From Deltaproteobacteria bacterium (GTDB lineage: Bacteria > Desulfobacterota > Binatia > UBA12015), in contig DLYX01000282.1 in the NCBI GenBank assembly GCA_003447545.1, forward strand, positions 1-12,500: a DNA stretch of 12,500 nt, written 5' to 3'. Position numbers and translations under genes: made by a program. Under the pieces are notes generated by a model. It saw only the letters and a program-made list of their open reading frames with translations, searched no databases and had not been told where the DNA came from. How positions within the stretch are numbered: the first letter of the stretch is position 1; the number at the start of each line of letters is the position of its first letter. Positions 1 through 6,717 of this stretch are shown one piece after another.

Positions 1-65
1 GCCGTCAAGAATTCGCGCGCTGTTGTCTGCACGAACTTCTGATCGTCCGAGAATTCCAGATTCAT
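1..65 (-). CDS. Acyl-CoA dehydrogenase, N-terminal fragment (runs off the left edge)
   Basis: Only the first 21 codons are present. They read MNLEFSDDQKFVQTTAREFL and one more residue, which matches the usual opening of acyl-CoA dehydrogenases: a short hydrophobic-acidic start, then the first helix with its D/E-Q-x-x-x-x-x-x-A-R-x-F pattern. The full enzyme would be an FAD flavoprotein of about 380-400 residues that introduces the alpha-beta double bond into an acyl-CoA. The start is well supported: GAGGGAG lies 7 bases upstream of the ATG on the minus strand. The catalytic base and FAD-contact regions are outside the window, so substrate class cannot be judged. Its neighbours at 3827-7756 include crotonases and a hydroxyacyl-CoA dehydrogenase-like SDR, which fits a beta-oxidation-like role. 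The family call rests on a short stretch. Confidence 0.72.
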   Translation of the reverse strand, partial: MNLEFSDDQKFVQTTAREFLT

Positions 66-79
66 TTCTTCTCTCCCTC

Positions 80-95
80 GACAGCGACCGCTGTC
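80..95. promoter_or_regulatory. Perfect 7-2-7 palindrome upstream of the acyl-CoA dehydrogenase (possible operator)
   Basis: GACAGCG-AC-CGCTGTC is a perfect inverted repeat directly upstream of the Shine-Dalgarno sequence of the minus-strand acyl-CoA dehydrogenase; its inner edge is 15 bases from the ATG. Short dyads of this size are typical sites for TetR-, GntR- or MarR-type repressors, which often control acyl-CoA dehydrogenase genes. No regulator gene is visible in the window. An RNA hairpin with a two-base loop would be strained, so a DNA site is more likely. Function is inferred. Confidence 0.4.
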
Positions 96-142
96 CGGAG
101 ACCGCAAGTACGCAAGTTGGATTACCGAAAGGAGTTTATCTG

Positions 143-181
143 AGAAATCTCGGAGCGCACGTTGTCTGAGAGGAGATTTCT
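143..181. repeat. 9-bp inverted repeat with 21-base spacer in the noncoding stretch
   Basis: AGAAATCTC (143-151) is matched by GAGATTTCT (173-181). It lies in the 237-base noncoding stretch between the Cys-rich protein gene and the acyl-CoA dehydrogenase, about 80-115 bases upstream of the latter's start. It could be a distal regulatory site or a transcript hairpin with a large loop. There is no T-run beside it, so a terminator is unlikely. Nothing else in 66-302 looks coding. Confidence 0.3.
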
Positions 182-235
182 GACTGTTCAGCCGTTATCC
201 GCTCAACAAAGGCTCCCGAATGGCGTGCGACGCGG

Positions 236-260
236 TTTCCGGGCGGCCGCAGCCCGGAAA
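236..260 (-). terminator. GC-rich hairpin downstream of the Cys-rich protein gene
   Basis: TTTCCGGGC (236-244), a 7-base loop and GCCCGGAAA (252-260) form a perfect 9-bp stem. It starts 42 bases beyond the stop codon of the minus-strand gene at 303-2810, where a 3' end is expected. No T-run follows on either strand, so it is not a textbook intrinsic terminator; it may stabilise the 3' end or assist factor-dependent termination. Confidence 0.4.
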
Positions 261-302
261 AGCGACCGGAATCCGGGGCCAGGGAATACCTTTGATGAGA
301 AT

Positions 303-2810
303 CTAGCGGCAGAGGACGACTGAATTCCCGTTCCGCAGCGAGCAATAAGGACCGGGCTTTGCGGCCGAAAAAGCCATCTCCGCGCAAACAGCGGCCATCT
401 CGGGGTCGGGGTCAAGAGTGAGCGTCGCCATGAGCGGCAGCTGCATTTCGGGGAAGGCAAAGCTTCCCTTTGCACCCGTGCCCTTGAAAGCGATTGCGTT
501 CGGATCTCGCCCTGTACGCTTCAGAATCACTTTCTGAACTGCTCCGGCAATCAGCTCTCTGGAACGAAAACGATAGCCGCCGTTTTTCAAGGGAATCCAA
601 CCGCTTCGCGTAACAGGACTGAAGGCGCCGCCCGGGATCGTGGCATCGACCACCGATGCCCCATTGGCATCCTCGACAAGGAGTCTGACGCCATTGTCAC
701 GCGGATCAAAAACAGGCGGGGCATCGAAGACCATGAACCCTTTGAGGAGGAACTTGTCGTCGCCGTCGCCGGTTGTCAGCTTCGAGATTTTGACCTGAGG
801 AGAGATCGGCTCGCCGGACGCGGTGCAGATATCGCAGAAATCACCATCACCGTCACCGTCGCTGTCGGTCTGGTCCGGATCGAAAATGTCCGGGCAAAGA
901 TCCTGAGCGTCACAAGTACCATCTTCATCTGCGTCGGGGAGACCCGAGTCATCCGGACACGATGCGTTCGCGCCGTCGCAAACCTCGGCGACATCGCAGG
1001 CACCCGACGAGGCACGACATTCGACACCGGCGCGGCCCGGCAAGTGAGTGCAGGAACCGGAACCGTCGCAGCGATCTTCGGTGCAGAAAATACCATCGTC
1101 CGGACACGGATCACCTGCGGCAGCTTCCAGATCCGCGGGGCATGCATGGTTCAGACCGTCACAGAATTCTTCGGCATCACAATCATAGGCACTGGAACGA
1201 CAGCTTGTCTCGCTTCCATATTTTTGATCGCTCGGACATTGGTTGCCCACGCCATCGCAGACCTCCGCCACGTCGCAAATCCCGCCCGCGATCCGGCACG
1301 TATCCGTTCGCTTCATATCGGCAGGACAAAGACCGCTATCGCCCGAACAGACTTCGGCCAAATCGCAATTCCCCTGCAACCCCCGGCAAAGGCTGCCTGG
1401 CAACTCGAGGGCATCGACCGGGCAATCGTTTGAAGACCCATCACAAAATTCCTCGACATCGCAACTGCCCACAGCCGATCGGCAACTCGACTCGCTCTTT
1501 GCATCCGCAGGACAGCTCTCGGCGGTCCCCGAACAGTATTCCGCCGGATCACAAATGCCCTCCGATATTCGACAAGCGACGCCCGAACCACGAAAGCTGC
1601 AATCCTCATTGCAGCAAACCTCAAAACCGTCGGGCCCACTTTCGCAGGCTTCGAATTCATCGAGAATCCCGTCGCCGCAGCGCTCCTCGGTGCAATCGGC
1701 TCGACAGCCGTCTCCGGGGACCAGATTCCCATCGTCGCATTGCTCCTCTCCGACGAGAAGGTTGTCGCCACAGACTTCGGGCAACATCACGCCGCTGGGT
1801 GGCTCCCCAACATTATTATTATTGCGACCCCAACAATATGCGATTCCACTCTCGCGAAAGCCACAGTTGGTCTGCCAACCCGCGGCCAAAGCAACGAACA
1901 AGCCTTCCGGATCTTCATTCTGTTGATAGCTCGCCGACCCGAAGCAACGAATGCGGCCGTCCAGAGTCAGACCGCAGGTATGCTTGTCGCCCACTGTAAT
2001 CGAGGAAAATTTCTCGCCCGACGGGACTTGTAGCTGGCCATCGCCATCGGCCCCCCAGCAAATGGCGTCATCGTTCTCCAAAAGAGCGCAGCTGCTGCGG
2101 CCTCCGGCAGCGACCTGCACAAAGCTGCCCTCGGTCGGGGCATCCGTCCTGCCGTAAAGAGCAGAACCCCAGCACTCGATTGTCTGATCAGCGCGAATCG
2201 CACAGCCGTGCGAGTGGCCAATCCCCATACTGATAAATGAACCGGCCGGTGGTGTCGCCTTGCCGCTGGTATTGCTCCCCCAACACACAATCTCCCCGCC
2301 ATCCTCGGGACGCTCGAGCGCACAGGAATGCTCGGAGCCAACCTGAATATCGGCGAAAGCTCCCAGAGGTGGGGTTGCGCGGCCGCTCCCGTCGTTGCCC
2401 CAGCAAGAAAGTGAGTTGTCCAACCGCTGCGCACACGAGTGTCGATAACCAGATACGACTTTCTTGAAATTACTCCCCTGCGGGGCCAGCAGCTGGTCGT
2501 GCGTATTGTTCCCCCAGCACTGAATATCGGAGTCTCCATCCAGCAAGCAGCCGTGATTCCCACCAAGCGAAATCCGATCGTTCTGGGTCACCGGACAGGT
2601 GCTGGGCTCACCGAAACAAACCCTCTGTGCTTCGACCTGGCAGGCACTGTCACAGCCGTCCCCGGAAAATAGATCCCCATCATCGCAAGTCTCGCCGACG
2701 GTGACGATCCCGTCACCGCATGTGGCGGCAGCAAGGGCCGGCGAGAGGCCGACCGCGAGGAGGGCGAAACACAAAGTCATCCGGACGCGCTTGCAAAAGA
2801 TCGTTTTCAT
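303..2810 (-). CDS. Secreted Cys-rich mosaic protein: DUF4215, seven RCC1-like repeats, disintegrin-like and TSP3-type repeats
   Basis: An 835-residue protein, probably exported. Residues 1-29 form a signal peptide (basic start, hydrophobic 11-22, Ala-rich cleavage region); T30 before C31 argues against a lipobox. Residues 31-58 are a DUF4215 (myxo-disulfide) unit with CGDG...CDDG...GDGC. Residues 83-330 hold seven RCC1-like repeats of 37-40 residues, most with G-x-x-H-x-C and then CWG (CFG in the sixth), consistent with a seven-bladed propeller. Residues 347-400 bring further DUF4215-type units. Residues 413-623 contain six disintegrin-like units (CR...G-x-CD-x-x-E-x-C...CP) and one variant unit (569-598). 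Residues 626-660 are Asp-rich, TSP3-like and probably bind calcium. Residues 672-835 are a Cys-poor domain I cannot assign, ending in three Cys. I count 66 Cys, 64 after residue 29. AGGA lies 7 bases before the ATG. A surface or adhesion role is inferred; no enzyme motif is seen. Confidence 0.85.
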   Translation of the reverse strand: MKTIFCKRVRMTLCFALLAVGLSPALAAATCGDGIVTVGETCDDGDLFSGDGCDSACQVEAQRVCFGEPSTCPVTQNDRISLGGNHGCLLDGDSDIQCWGNNTHDQLLAPQGSNFKKVVSGYRHSCAQRLDNSLSCWGNDGSGRATPPLGAFADIQVGSEHSCALERPEDGGEIVCWGSNTSGKATPPAGSFISMGIGHSHGCAIRADQTIECWGSALYGRTDAPTEGSFVQVAAGGRSSCALLENDDAICWGADGDGQLQVPSGEKFSSITVGDKHTCGLTLDGRIRCFGSASYQQNEDPEGLFVALAAGWQTNCGFRESGIAYCWGRNNNNVGEPPSGVMLPEVCGDNLLVGEEQCDDGNLVPGDGCRADCTEERCGDGILDEFEACESGPDGFEVCCNEDCSFRGSGVACRISEGICDPAEYCSGTAESCPADAKSESSCRSAVGSCDVEEFCDGSSNDCPVDALELPGSLCRGLQGNCDLAEVCSGDSGLCPADMKRTDTCRIAGGICDVAEVCDGVGNQCPSDQKYGSETSCRSSAYDCDAEEFCDGLNHACPADLEAAAGDPCPDDGIFCTEDRCDGSGSCTHLPGRAGVECRASSGACDVAEVCDGANASCPDDSGLPDADEDGTCDAQDLCPDIFDPDQTDSDGDGDGDFCDICTASGEPISPQVKISKLTTGDGDDKFLLKGFMVFDAPPVFDPRDNGVRLLVEDANGASVVDATIPGGAFSPVTRSGWIPLKNGGYRFRSRELIAGAVQKVILKRTGRDPNAIAFKGTGAKGSFAFPEMQLPLMATLTLDPDPEMAAVCAEMAFSAAKPGPYCSLRNGNSVVLCR

Positions 2811-2850
2811 GGGGTTTTCCTGAGAGCAGCGGGCGCAAAAATCACGCCGG

Positions 2851-2881
2851 TATTTATATAAAAAAGCAGATCCTCCGCTAA
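2851..2881 (-). promoter_or_regulatory. AT-rich promoter candidate for the Cys-rich protein gene
   Basis: In otherwise GC-rich DNA, 2851-2867 is almost pure A/T. On the minus strand TATAAA (2858-2853) could be a -10 box, with TTAGCG (2881-2876) 17 bases upstream as a weak -35 box (3 of 6 matches). This would start transcription about 35 bases before the ATG at 2810. Weak matches, but the composition and position fit. Confidence 0.35.
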
Positions 2882-2923
2882 TTACGCAACAGAGAAATTG
2901 GGGAATTCACGGCCGCCGGAAAA

Positions 2924-2942
2924 GGAAAACATAGCGTTTTCC
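2924..2942 (-). terminator. Terminator-like hairpin after the alpha/beta-hydrolase gene
   Basis: On the minus strand GGAAAAC, a five-base loop and GTTTTCC form a 7-bp stem whose 3' arm is followed directly by four T. It begins 3 bases after the stop codon at 2946-2948. The stem is not very GC-rich and the T-run is short, so efficiency is uncertain, but its place and polarity suit the hydrolase transcript. Confidence 0.45.
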
Positions 2943-2945
2943 CTA

Positions 2946-3749
2946 TCAGGCGCGCTCCCGAAGGTGCCTTTCCACGAGCGATCTCCAGATCTCGGGGTGG
3001 GTTCTCTGGGGGCTATGCCATGCGCCCTCGATCCGCTCGAGGCGCGCCCCGGCGATCCCTTCGGCGAGGTGCACTGCCGCCGGAACGAAGGCCGTATCTT
3101 CAGCACCAACCATCACGGTGGTCGGAATCCGGATTTCGCCGAGTCGGTCCAAAAGAGAAGGACCTCCAAAAACCTCGGGAAAGAGAGCAATAAAGGCTTC
3201 CGGATCCATCCGGCTCAGGCGCGACTCCTGATTCGCCTCGAACCACGCGTCTCCAAATATCTCGCGCATCCGACGTGATTCCGGCAAGGGGGGCATTTTA
3301 CGGTTCATCGCGAGAAGCCCTTGCGACCGGACCAATCGATCCAGGCCCGATGGGAGCCCGTCACCTCCCAGACTCTCGGCGGCCGTATCCATCAACACCA
3401 GCGAGCGAAACATCGCGGGACGAAGCAGAGCGCAGCGAAGAGCCACCATGCCACCCATCGAATGTCCGAGAAGATCCACCGGGCCCTCGGCCACCTCCTC
3501 GAGAAATGCCAACAGATCATTGGCCAGAATCTCCAGAGAGTAGGCCTCGGTGGTCCCGAAGTTCGTCGAGTCGCCATGCCCGCGGTGATCGGCTGCGATC
3601 ACACGGCGAGACTCGGAAACCCCGACCAGATGATCCTCGAAATCAATCCGGGCACCCGTGAAGCCATGGACCAAAACCAGAGTGTCCGGTCCCCGGCCAT
3701 GTTCTTCCCAGGCGATATTCACTTCACCAATGCGGGTGGTGTCATCCAT
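2946..3749 (-). CDS. Alpha/beta-hydrolase fold protein
   Basis: A 267-residue single-domain alpha/beta-hydrolase, close to the usual family length. HGF at 28-30 is the oxyanion-side loop after the first core strand, and DHRGHGDS (54-61) follows strand 4. GHSMGG (95-100) is the nucleophile elbow with Ser97. D218 in GAED and H245 in AWHS complete a Ser-Asp-His triad. Residues about 125-200 form the variable cap. There is no signal peptide, so it should be cytoplasmic. Substrate cannot be read from sequence; esters, thioesters or lactones are all possible. The Shine-Dalgarno sequence is poor (AGGGGA 11 bases before the ATG). It is transcribed divergently from crotonase A with a 77-base gap, which suggests shared control. 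A haloalkane dehalogenase or epoxide hydrolase is less likely because the nucleophile is Ser. Confidence 0.85.
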   Translation of the reverse strand: MDDTTRIGEVNIAWEEHGRGPDTLVLVHGFTGARIDFEDHLVGVSESRRVIAADHRGHGDSTNFGTTEAYSLEILANDLLAFLEEVAEGPVDLLGHSMGGMVALRCALLRPAMFRSLVLMDTAAESLGGDGLPSGLDRLVRSQGLLAMNRKMPPLPESRRMREIFGDAWFEANQESRLSRMDPEAFIALFPEVFGGPSLLDRLGEIRIPTTVMVGAEDTAFVPAAVHLAEGIAGARLERIEGAWHSPQRTHPEIWRSLVERHLRERA

Positions 3750-3812
3750 GGATCAAGGTGTCCCCTGAGCAAAGAAGGACGTCAACCTCTTGGTGCGGCA
3801 AAGACTTCCTGC

Positions 3813-3826
3813 GATAGGTTGGCCCC
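3813..3826 (+). promoter_or_regulatory. Possible leaderless-type -10 element before crotonase A
   Basis: Crotonase A has no convincing Shine-Dalgarno sequence. GATAGG lies 8 bases before its ATG, and the overlapping TAGGTT lies 6 bases before it. TTGGTG sits 17 bases upstream of GATAGG. Transcription would then start at or next to the ATG. Each hexamer matches its consensus at only half the positions, so this is a weak call. Confidence 0.22.
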
Positions 3827-4630
3827 ATGGCATACGTGACAATTGAAAAACCGATCGACCACGTCTCTCTGATCACTCTCAATCGACCCGAACGCATGAA
3901 TGCGATGTCATTTGATACCGTCGGGCCGCTCTACGAAGCCTTCGCCTCGGTGGCCGCCGACAATGATACTCACTGCGTGATCCTCACTGGTGCCGGAAAA
4001 GGGTTTTGTGCCGGATTGGACCTCGAGGACCATGGCGTACCGCCCAACGCCGAGGGATTGACCATGTCACGCATTGCCATCCGCGCCATGGAATATATGT
4101 CGGATTTGGTGCCTACGATGCGAGCCATGCCCCAACCCGTCATTGCGGCGATCAACGGCCCGGCCTACGGCGGCGGTATGTGCCTTCCACTGGGGGCCGA
4201 TATCCGAATCGCTTCCTCCTCGGCCCGCTTCCGCTCGGCTGGTGTCACCAACGGATTGGCGGGGACCGAACTCGGGGTCAGCTACCTACTGCCGCGTTTG
4301 ATTGGCGCCTCGCGTGCTTTCGAAATGATCCTCAGTGGACGCGTCATCGAGTCGGCCGAAGCGCTCGAATCCGGCCTGGTTTCGCGCGTCGTGCCCGACG
4401 AAGAACTTTTGCCGGCGGCTCTGGCTCTGGCCGAGCAGATTACCGGGTGGAGTGCCCACGGAGTGGCCATGACCAAGAAAATTCTCTGGTCCAATCTGGA
4501 AGCGGGCAGTCTGACCAATGCGATCGACTGCGAGAACCGGAACCAGTTGCTCGTCAGGTTGACCACCGAGAATCTCGCGGAAGCGATTCGGGCACGCCGG
4601 GAAGGTCGCAAACCCGACTACAAGGACTGA
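3827..4630 (+). CDS. Crotonase A: enoyl-CoA hydratase/isomerase family, probably isomerase-like
   Basis: A 267-residue crotonase-fold protein of normal length. The first oxyanion segment is FCAGLDL (60-66) and the second is NGPAYGGG (110-117). By alignment to rat enoyl-CoA hydratase as I recall it, the two catalytic glutamates (E144, E164) correspond to Cys119 and Gly139, so both are absent. Instead, Glu148 in GTELG has the same spacing to the following Y-x-x-P motif as the single catalytic Glu of peroxisomal delta3,delta2-enoyl-CoA isomerases (Eci1/ECI2). Double-bond isomerisation is therefore more likely than hydration. Many actinobacterial EchA proteins share this pattern. The GC-rich 3' end converges on the SnoaL-like gene with 25 bases between. 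The family call is firm, the reaction inferred. Confidence 0.88.
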   Translation: MAYVTIEKPIDHVSLITLNRPERMNAMSFDTVGPLYEAFASVAADNDTHCVILTGAGKGFCAGLDLEDHGVPPNAEGLTMSRIAIRAMEYMSDLVPTMRAMPQPVIAAINGPAYGGGMCLPLGADIRIASSSARFRSAGVTNGLAGTELGVSYLLPRLIGASRAFEMILSGRVIESAEALESGLVSRVVPDEELLPAALALAEQITGWSAHGVAMTKKILWSNLEAGSLTNAIDCENRNQLLVRLTTENLAEAIRARREGRKPDYKD

Positions 4631-4655
4631 CCTCGAGAGCGAATGCCTTCCGACC

Positions 4656-5156
4656 TCAAGCCCCTGGCGGGAGAAATTGATAGGACCGATCCGAACGATC
4701 CCGCGCAACTCCCGAATCCGTTCGTCCTGAATCGAGGGTGCGAAAGCTCTGCATATCGGCGATATGGACCCGTTCCCTAATTCTCAACGAGCTACCCTCT
4801 CGGACCCAACGATCGAGGTATCGGCCTCTCGAGACCACTTCGACTTGAGCACCCAGCTCGTCCGGAAGAGTCCAGAGATTGACCGTCACATAGGCTTCGC
4901 TCGCTACGTGCTCGCCATCGCACTCGATCTGCACATTGGCAATCTGATGGGAATGGATTGCCATCAAGGCATGGGTCTCCCAGAGGTATTTCCGCAGTCC
5001 GACGGCATCGCCCCGATAGAGGCCTGCATAATCGATCACTGCCTCCGCATGCCAAAGTCCGTCAAAAATCTCCTCGTCCATCCGGTCCAGCGCACGGCAG
5101 TAAGAGGCCAATGCATCCAGAATTCGCTGGCGGGTGATCATCTCTTCGAGTTCCAT
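4656..5156 (-). CDS. SnoaL-like (NTF2-fold) protein
   Basis: A 166-residue protein resembling the SnoaL_4 branch of the NTF2-like superfamily (scytalone dehydratase/ketosteroid isomerase-like alpha+beta barrels). It opens with a helix carrying the typical S-Y-C-R-A-L-D-R-M-D stretch (18-27), then F-D-G-L-W-H-A-E-A-V-I-D-Y (31-43). H68 and H70 with N74 (HSHQIAN) match the family's conserved His/Asn region, followed by D80-G81 and a late W117/R127 strand. Such proteins act as small dehydratases, isomerases, cyclases or non-catalytic binders; the substrate is unknown. I prefer the ATG at 5156 because GGGAAGGG lies 6 bases upstream. A TTG at 5213 would add 19 residues without a homologous look. 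It is divergent from the GST gene. Cytoplasmic. Confidence 0.78.
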   Translation of the reverse strand: MELEEMITRQRILDALASYCRALDRMDEEIFDGLWHAEAVIDYAGLYRGDAVGLRKYLWETHALMAIHSHQIANVQIECDGEHVASEAYVTVNLWTLPDELGAQVEVVSRGRYLDRWVREGSSLRIRERVHIADMQSFRTLDSGRTDSGVARDRSDRSYQFLPPGA

Positions 5157-5162
5157 CCCGAA

Positions 5163-5170
5163 CCCTTCCC
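5163..5170 (-). promoter_or_regulatory. Ribosome-binding site fixing the SnoaL-like gene start
   Basis: On the minus strand GGGAAGGG sits 6 bases before the ATG at 5156. This favours that start over the in-frame TTG 57 bases upstream. Its core is one arm of an 8-bp inverted repeat, AACCCTTC (5161-5168) with GAAGGGTT (5234-5241); the other arm is also purine-rich and SD-like on the plus strand. Confidence 0.55.
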
Positions 5171-5199
5171 ATAAATACGCCGCGGTGTCGTCCGAGTCG

Positions 5200-5228
5200 A
5201 TTCCTCGCGCCAACCATTGACGAGGAAT
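5200..5228. promoter_or_regulatory. 8-bp inverted repeat between the SnoaL-like and GST genes (possible shared operator)
   Basis: ATTCCTCG (5200-5207) and CGAGGAAT (5221-5228) form a perfect 8-bp dyad with a 13-base spacer near the middle of the 129-base divergent region. A site here could control both genes. It is nested inside the longer-spaced AACCCTTC/GAAGGGTT repeat (5161-5241). No regulator gene is adjacent. Regulatory function is inferred from symmetry and position only. Confidence 0.33.
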
Positions 5229-5285
5229 TTCGCGAAGGGTTAGAAATCAATGTGTGCGTTTCCCCAACAAAGGATCGGAAAACCA

Positions 5286-5933
5286 ATGAAGATTTTTGAC
5301 AGCATGGGACCCAACCCGCGCTTCGTGCGTATGTTTGTGATCGAGAAAGGACTCTCCATTCCGGCTGAGACTGTCGATTTGATGGCTGGCGAGAACCGCA
5401 AGGACAGCCACCTCGCCCGCAATCCGGCAGGCCAGCTCCCCTGCCTCGAAACGGATACGGGCGCGATGGTATCGGAGATCACGGCGATTGCGGAGTACCT
5501 CGAAGAGATGCAACCAACGCCGGCACTCATCGGGAACAACGCCGCTGAACGCGCCGAAACTCGAATGTGGACCCGTCGGATCGATCTCAACATCTGCGAG
5601 CCATTGGCCAACGGCTTTCGCTACGCGGAAGGATTGGGACTCTTTCAGGAGCGCATGCGCACGATCCCCGAGGCCGCCGAGGGACTCAAGGCCCTCAAGC
5701 ACGACAACCTAGCCAAGCTCGATCAATGGATGGCCGGGCTGGAATACGTCTGCGGGGATCGGCTGACCATGGCCGACCTCCTGCTTTTTTCCTTCCTCGA
5801 TTTCGGAGTCCTCGTCGGACAGCCGCTCGATCCCGAGCTGAAGAATATCGGCGCTCACTTCAAACGGATGTCGGAGAGGCCGAGTGCCGCCGCCAGCCTC
5901 GAGCCTGCGGCCGACGGCGGCACGATCGGATAA
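5286..5933 (+). CDS. Glutathione S-transferase-like protein
   Basis: A 215-residue, two-domain GST-fold protein. The thioredoxin-like N-terminal domain (1-75) opens MKIFDSMGPNPRFVRMF, typical of bacterial GSTs; Ser6 or a neighbour may activate the thiol. NPAGQLPCL (46-54) carries the cis-Pro P52 of the glutathione-binding site. S63-E64 with AIAEYLEE (67-74) matches the gamma-glutamyl contact region. The all-helical C-terminal domain includes GDRLTMADL (157-165), the conserved N-capping motif. Likely roles are conjugation, isomerisation or detoxification of electrophilic intermediates. I chose ATG 5286 because the fold begins there. An in-frame ATG at 5250 would add 12 residues and has its own SD-like GAAGGG 12 bases before the ATG, so it remains possible. 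The stop is 5 bases from that of crotonase B. Confidence 0.86.
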   Translation: MKIFDSMGPNPRFVRMFVIEKGLSIPAETVDLMAGENRKDSHLARNPAGQLPCLETDTGAMVSEITAIAEYLEEMQPTPALIGNNAAERAETRMWTRRIDLNICEPLANGFRYAEGLGLFQERMRTIPEAAEGLKALKHDNLAKLDQWMAGLEYVCGDRLTMADLLLFSFLDFGVLVGQPLDPELKNIGAHFKRMSERPSAAASLEPAADGGTIG

Positions 5934-5938
5934 AAGCG

Positions 5939-6712
5939 TCAGACAGGGGGCCATTTGGGCGCACGTTTTTCCAGAAACGCCATCATGCCTTCGGTCATCT
6001 CGGGGGACATGATCTCCCTTTGCAGCAAGCGAACATCGTAGGCTGGCAAGCGGCGATTGATATCGTCCTTTGCCAGCATGCGAGCTCGTGGACCGGTTTG
6101 TCGAACGATGTCCAGAACGCGCTCGGTCTCGGCCTCCAATTCGTCATCCTCGACCGTTTTCGCAACGATCCCCCACGCATCTGCTTCGTCAGCCGAAATT
6201 TCAGCGGCGGTCAACATCATGTATTTCGCCTTGGCCAGTCCGACAAAGTACGGCAGGCGCGCGCTCATATGCGGGTCCGGGATGCCGCGCAGCAATTCCG
6301 GGACGCGAAAGGTCGCACTCTTCCCGGCAATCGTGATGTCGCTGAAGAGGACCAGGTTCAAGCCGCCCGCATGGCATTTTCCCGCGACCGAGCAGACGAC
6401 AATCTTGCGGCATCGTTCGAGGTGGCGAAATGGATGATGGTCCGTCGGATCAGGTTCGGACATCAAGGCATCGCGGTTCTCCATCTCGCCGGACATATCC
6501 CCCCCAACGCAGAACCAGCCGTCCATACCCTTGATGCACATGGCATCAATTTCGGGGGTCTCGTCGGTCATCACCAAAGCTTTCTTCAGACCGCGGTACA
6601 TATCCTGGGTCATCGAGTTCCGCTTGGCCAACCGGTCAATCCTGACGTGGAGGACGCCGCGGTCCAGATGGGCGTGGAGGTATTGGGTTTCAAGATCAAT
6701 TCTATCGTTCAT
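5939..6712 (-). CDS. Crotonase B: enoyl-CoA hydratase/isomerase family protein
   Basis: A 257-residue crotonase-fold protein. FCVGGDM (67-73) is the first oxyanion segment and AGKCHAGGLNL (110-120) the second. Relative to classical enoyl-CoA hydratase as I recall it, Asn119 stands where E144 would be, while Glu139 in RVPEL keeps the E164 position. Retention of one acid fits an isomerase, a hydratase acting on an unusual substrate, or another crotonase reaction such as C-C bond cleavage. The C-terminus (EGMMAFLEKRAPKW, 241-254) is the normal crotonase tail. The frame stays open upstream to 6946, but the ATG at 6712 has a strong Shine-Dalgarno sequence (AAAGGTGA, 5 bases away) and the extension would overlap the divergent SDR gene. 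Low similarity to crotonase A indicates a different subfamily, not a recent duplicate. Confidence 0.87.
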   Translation of the reverse strand: MNDRIDLETQYLHAHLDRGVLHVRIDRLAKRNSMTQDMYRGLKKALVMTDETPEIDAMCIKGMDGWFCVGGDMSGEMENRDALMSEPDPTDHHPFRHLERCRKIVVCSVAGKCHAGGLNLVLFSDITIAGKSATFRVPELLRGIPDPHMSARLPYFVGLAKAKYMMLTAAEISADEADAWGIVAKTVEDDELEAETERVLDIVRQTGPRARMLAKDDINRRLPAYDVRLLQREIMSPEMTEGMMAFLEKRAPKWPPV

Positions 6713-6717
6713 GAAGT

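Noticed and set aside
962..1999. A long plus-strand reading frame (345 codons) opposite the Cys-rich protein gene
   Set aside because: It is a shadow of the GC-rich, low-stop antisense strand of a repeat-rich gene; the product is an Arg/His/Pro-rich string without domains or a ribosome-binding site.
413..2700. DNA-level tandem repeats or a CRISPR-like array inside the Cys-rich protein gene
   Set aside because: The periodicity is at the protein level (about 26 and 38 residues); the DNA copies are diverged and there is no constant direct repeat with unique spacers.
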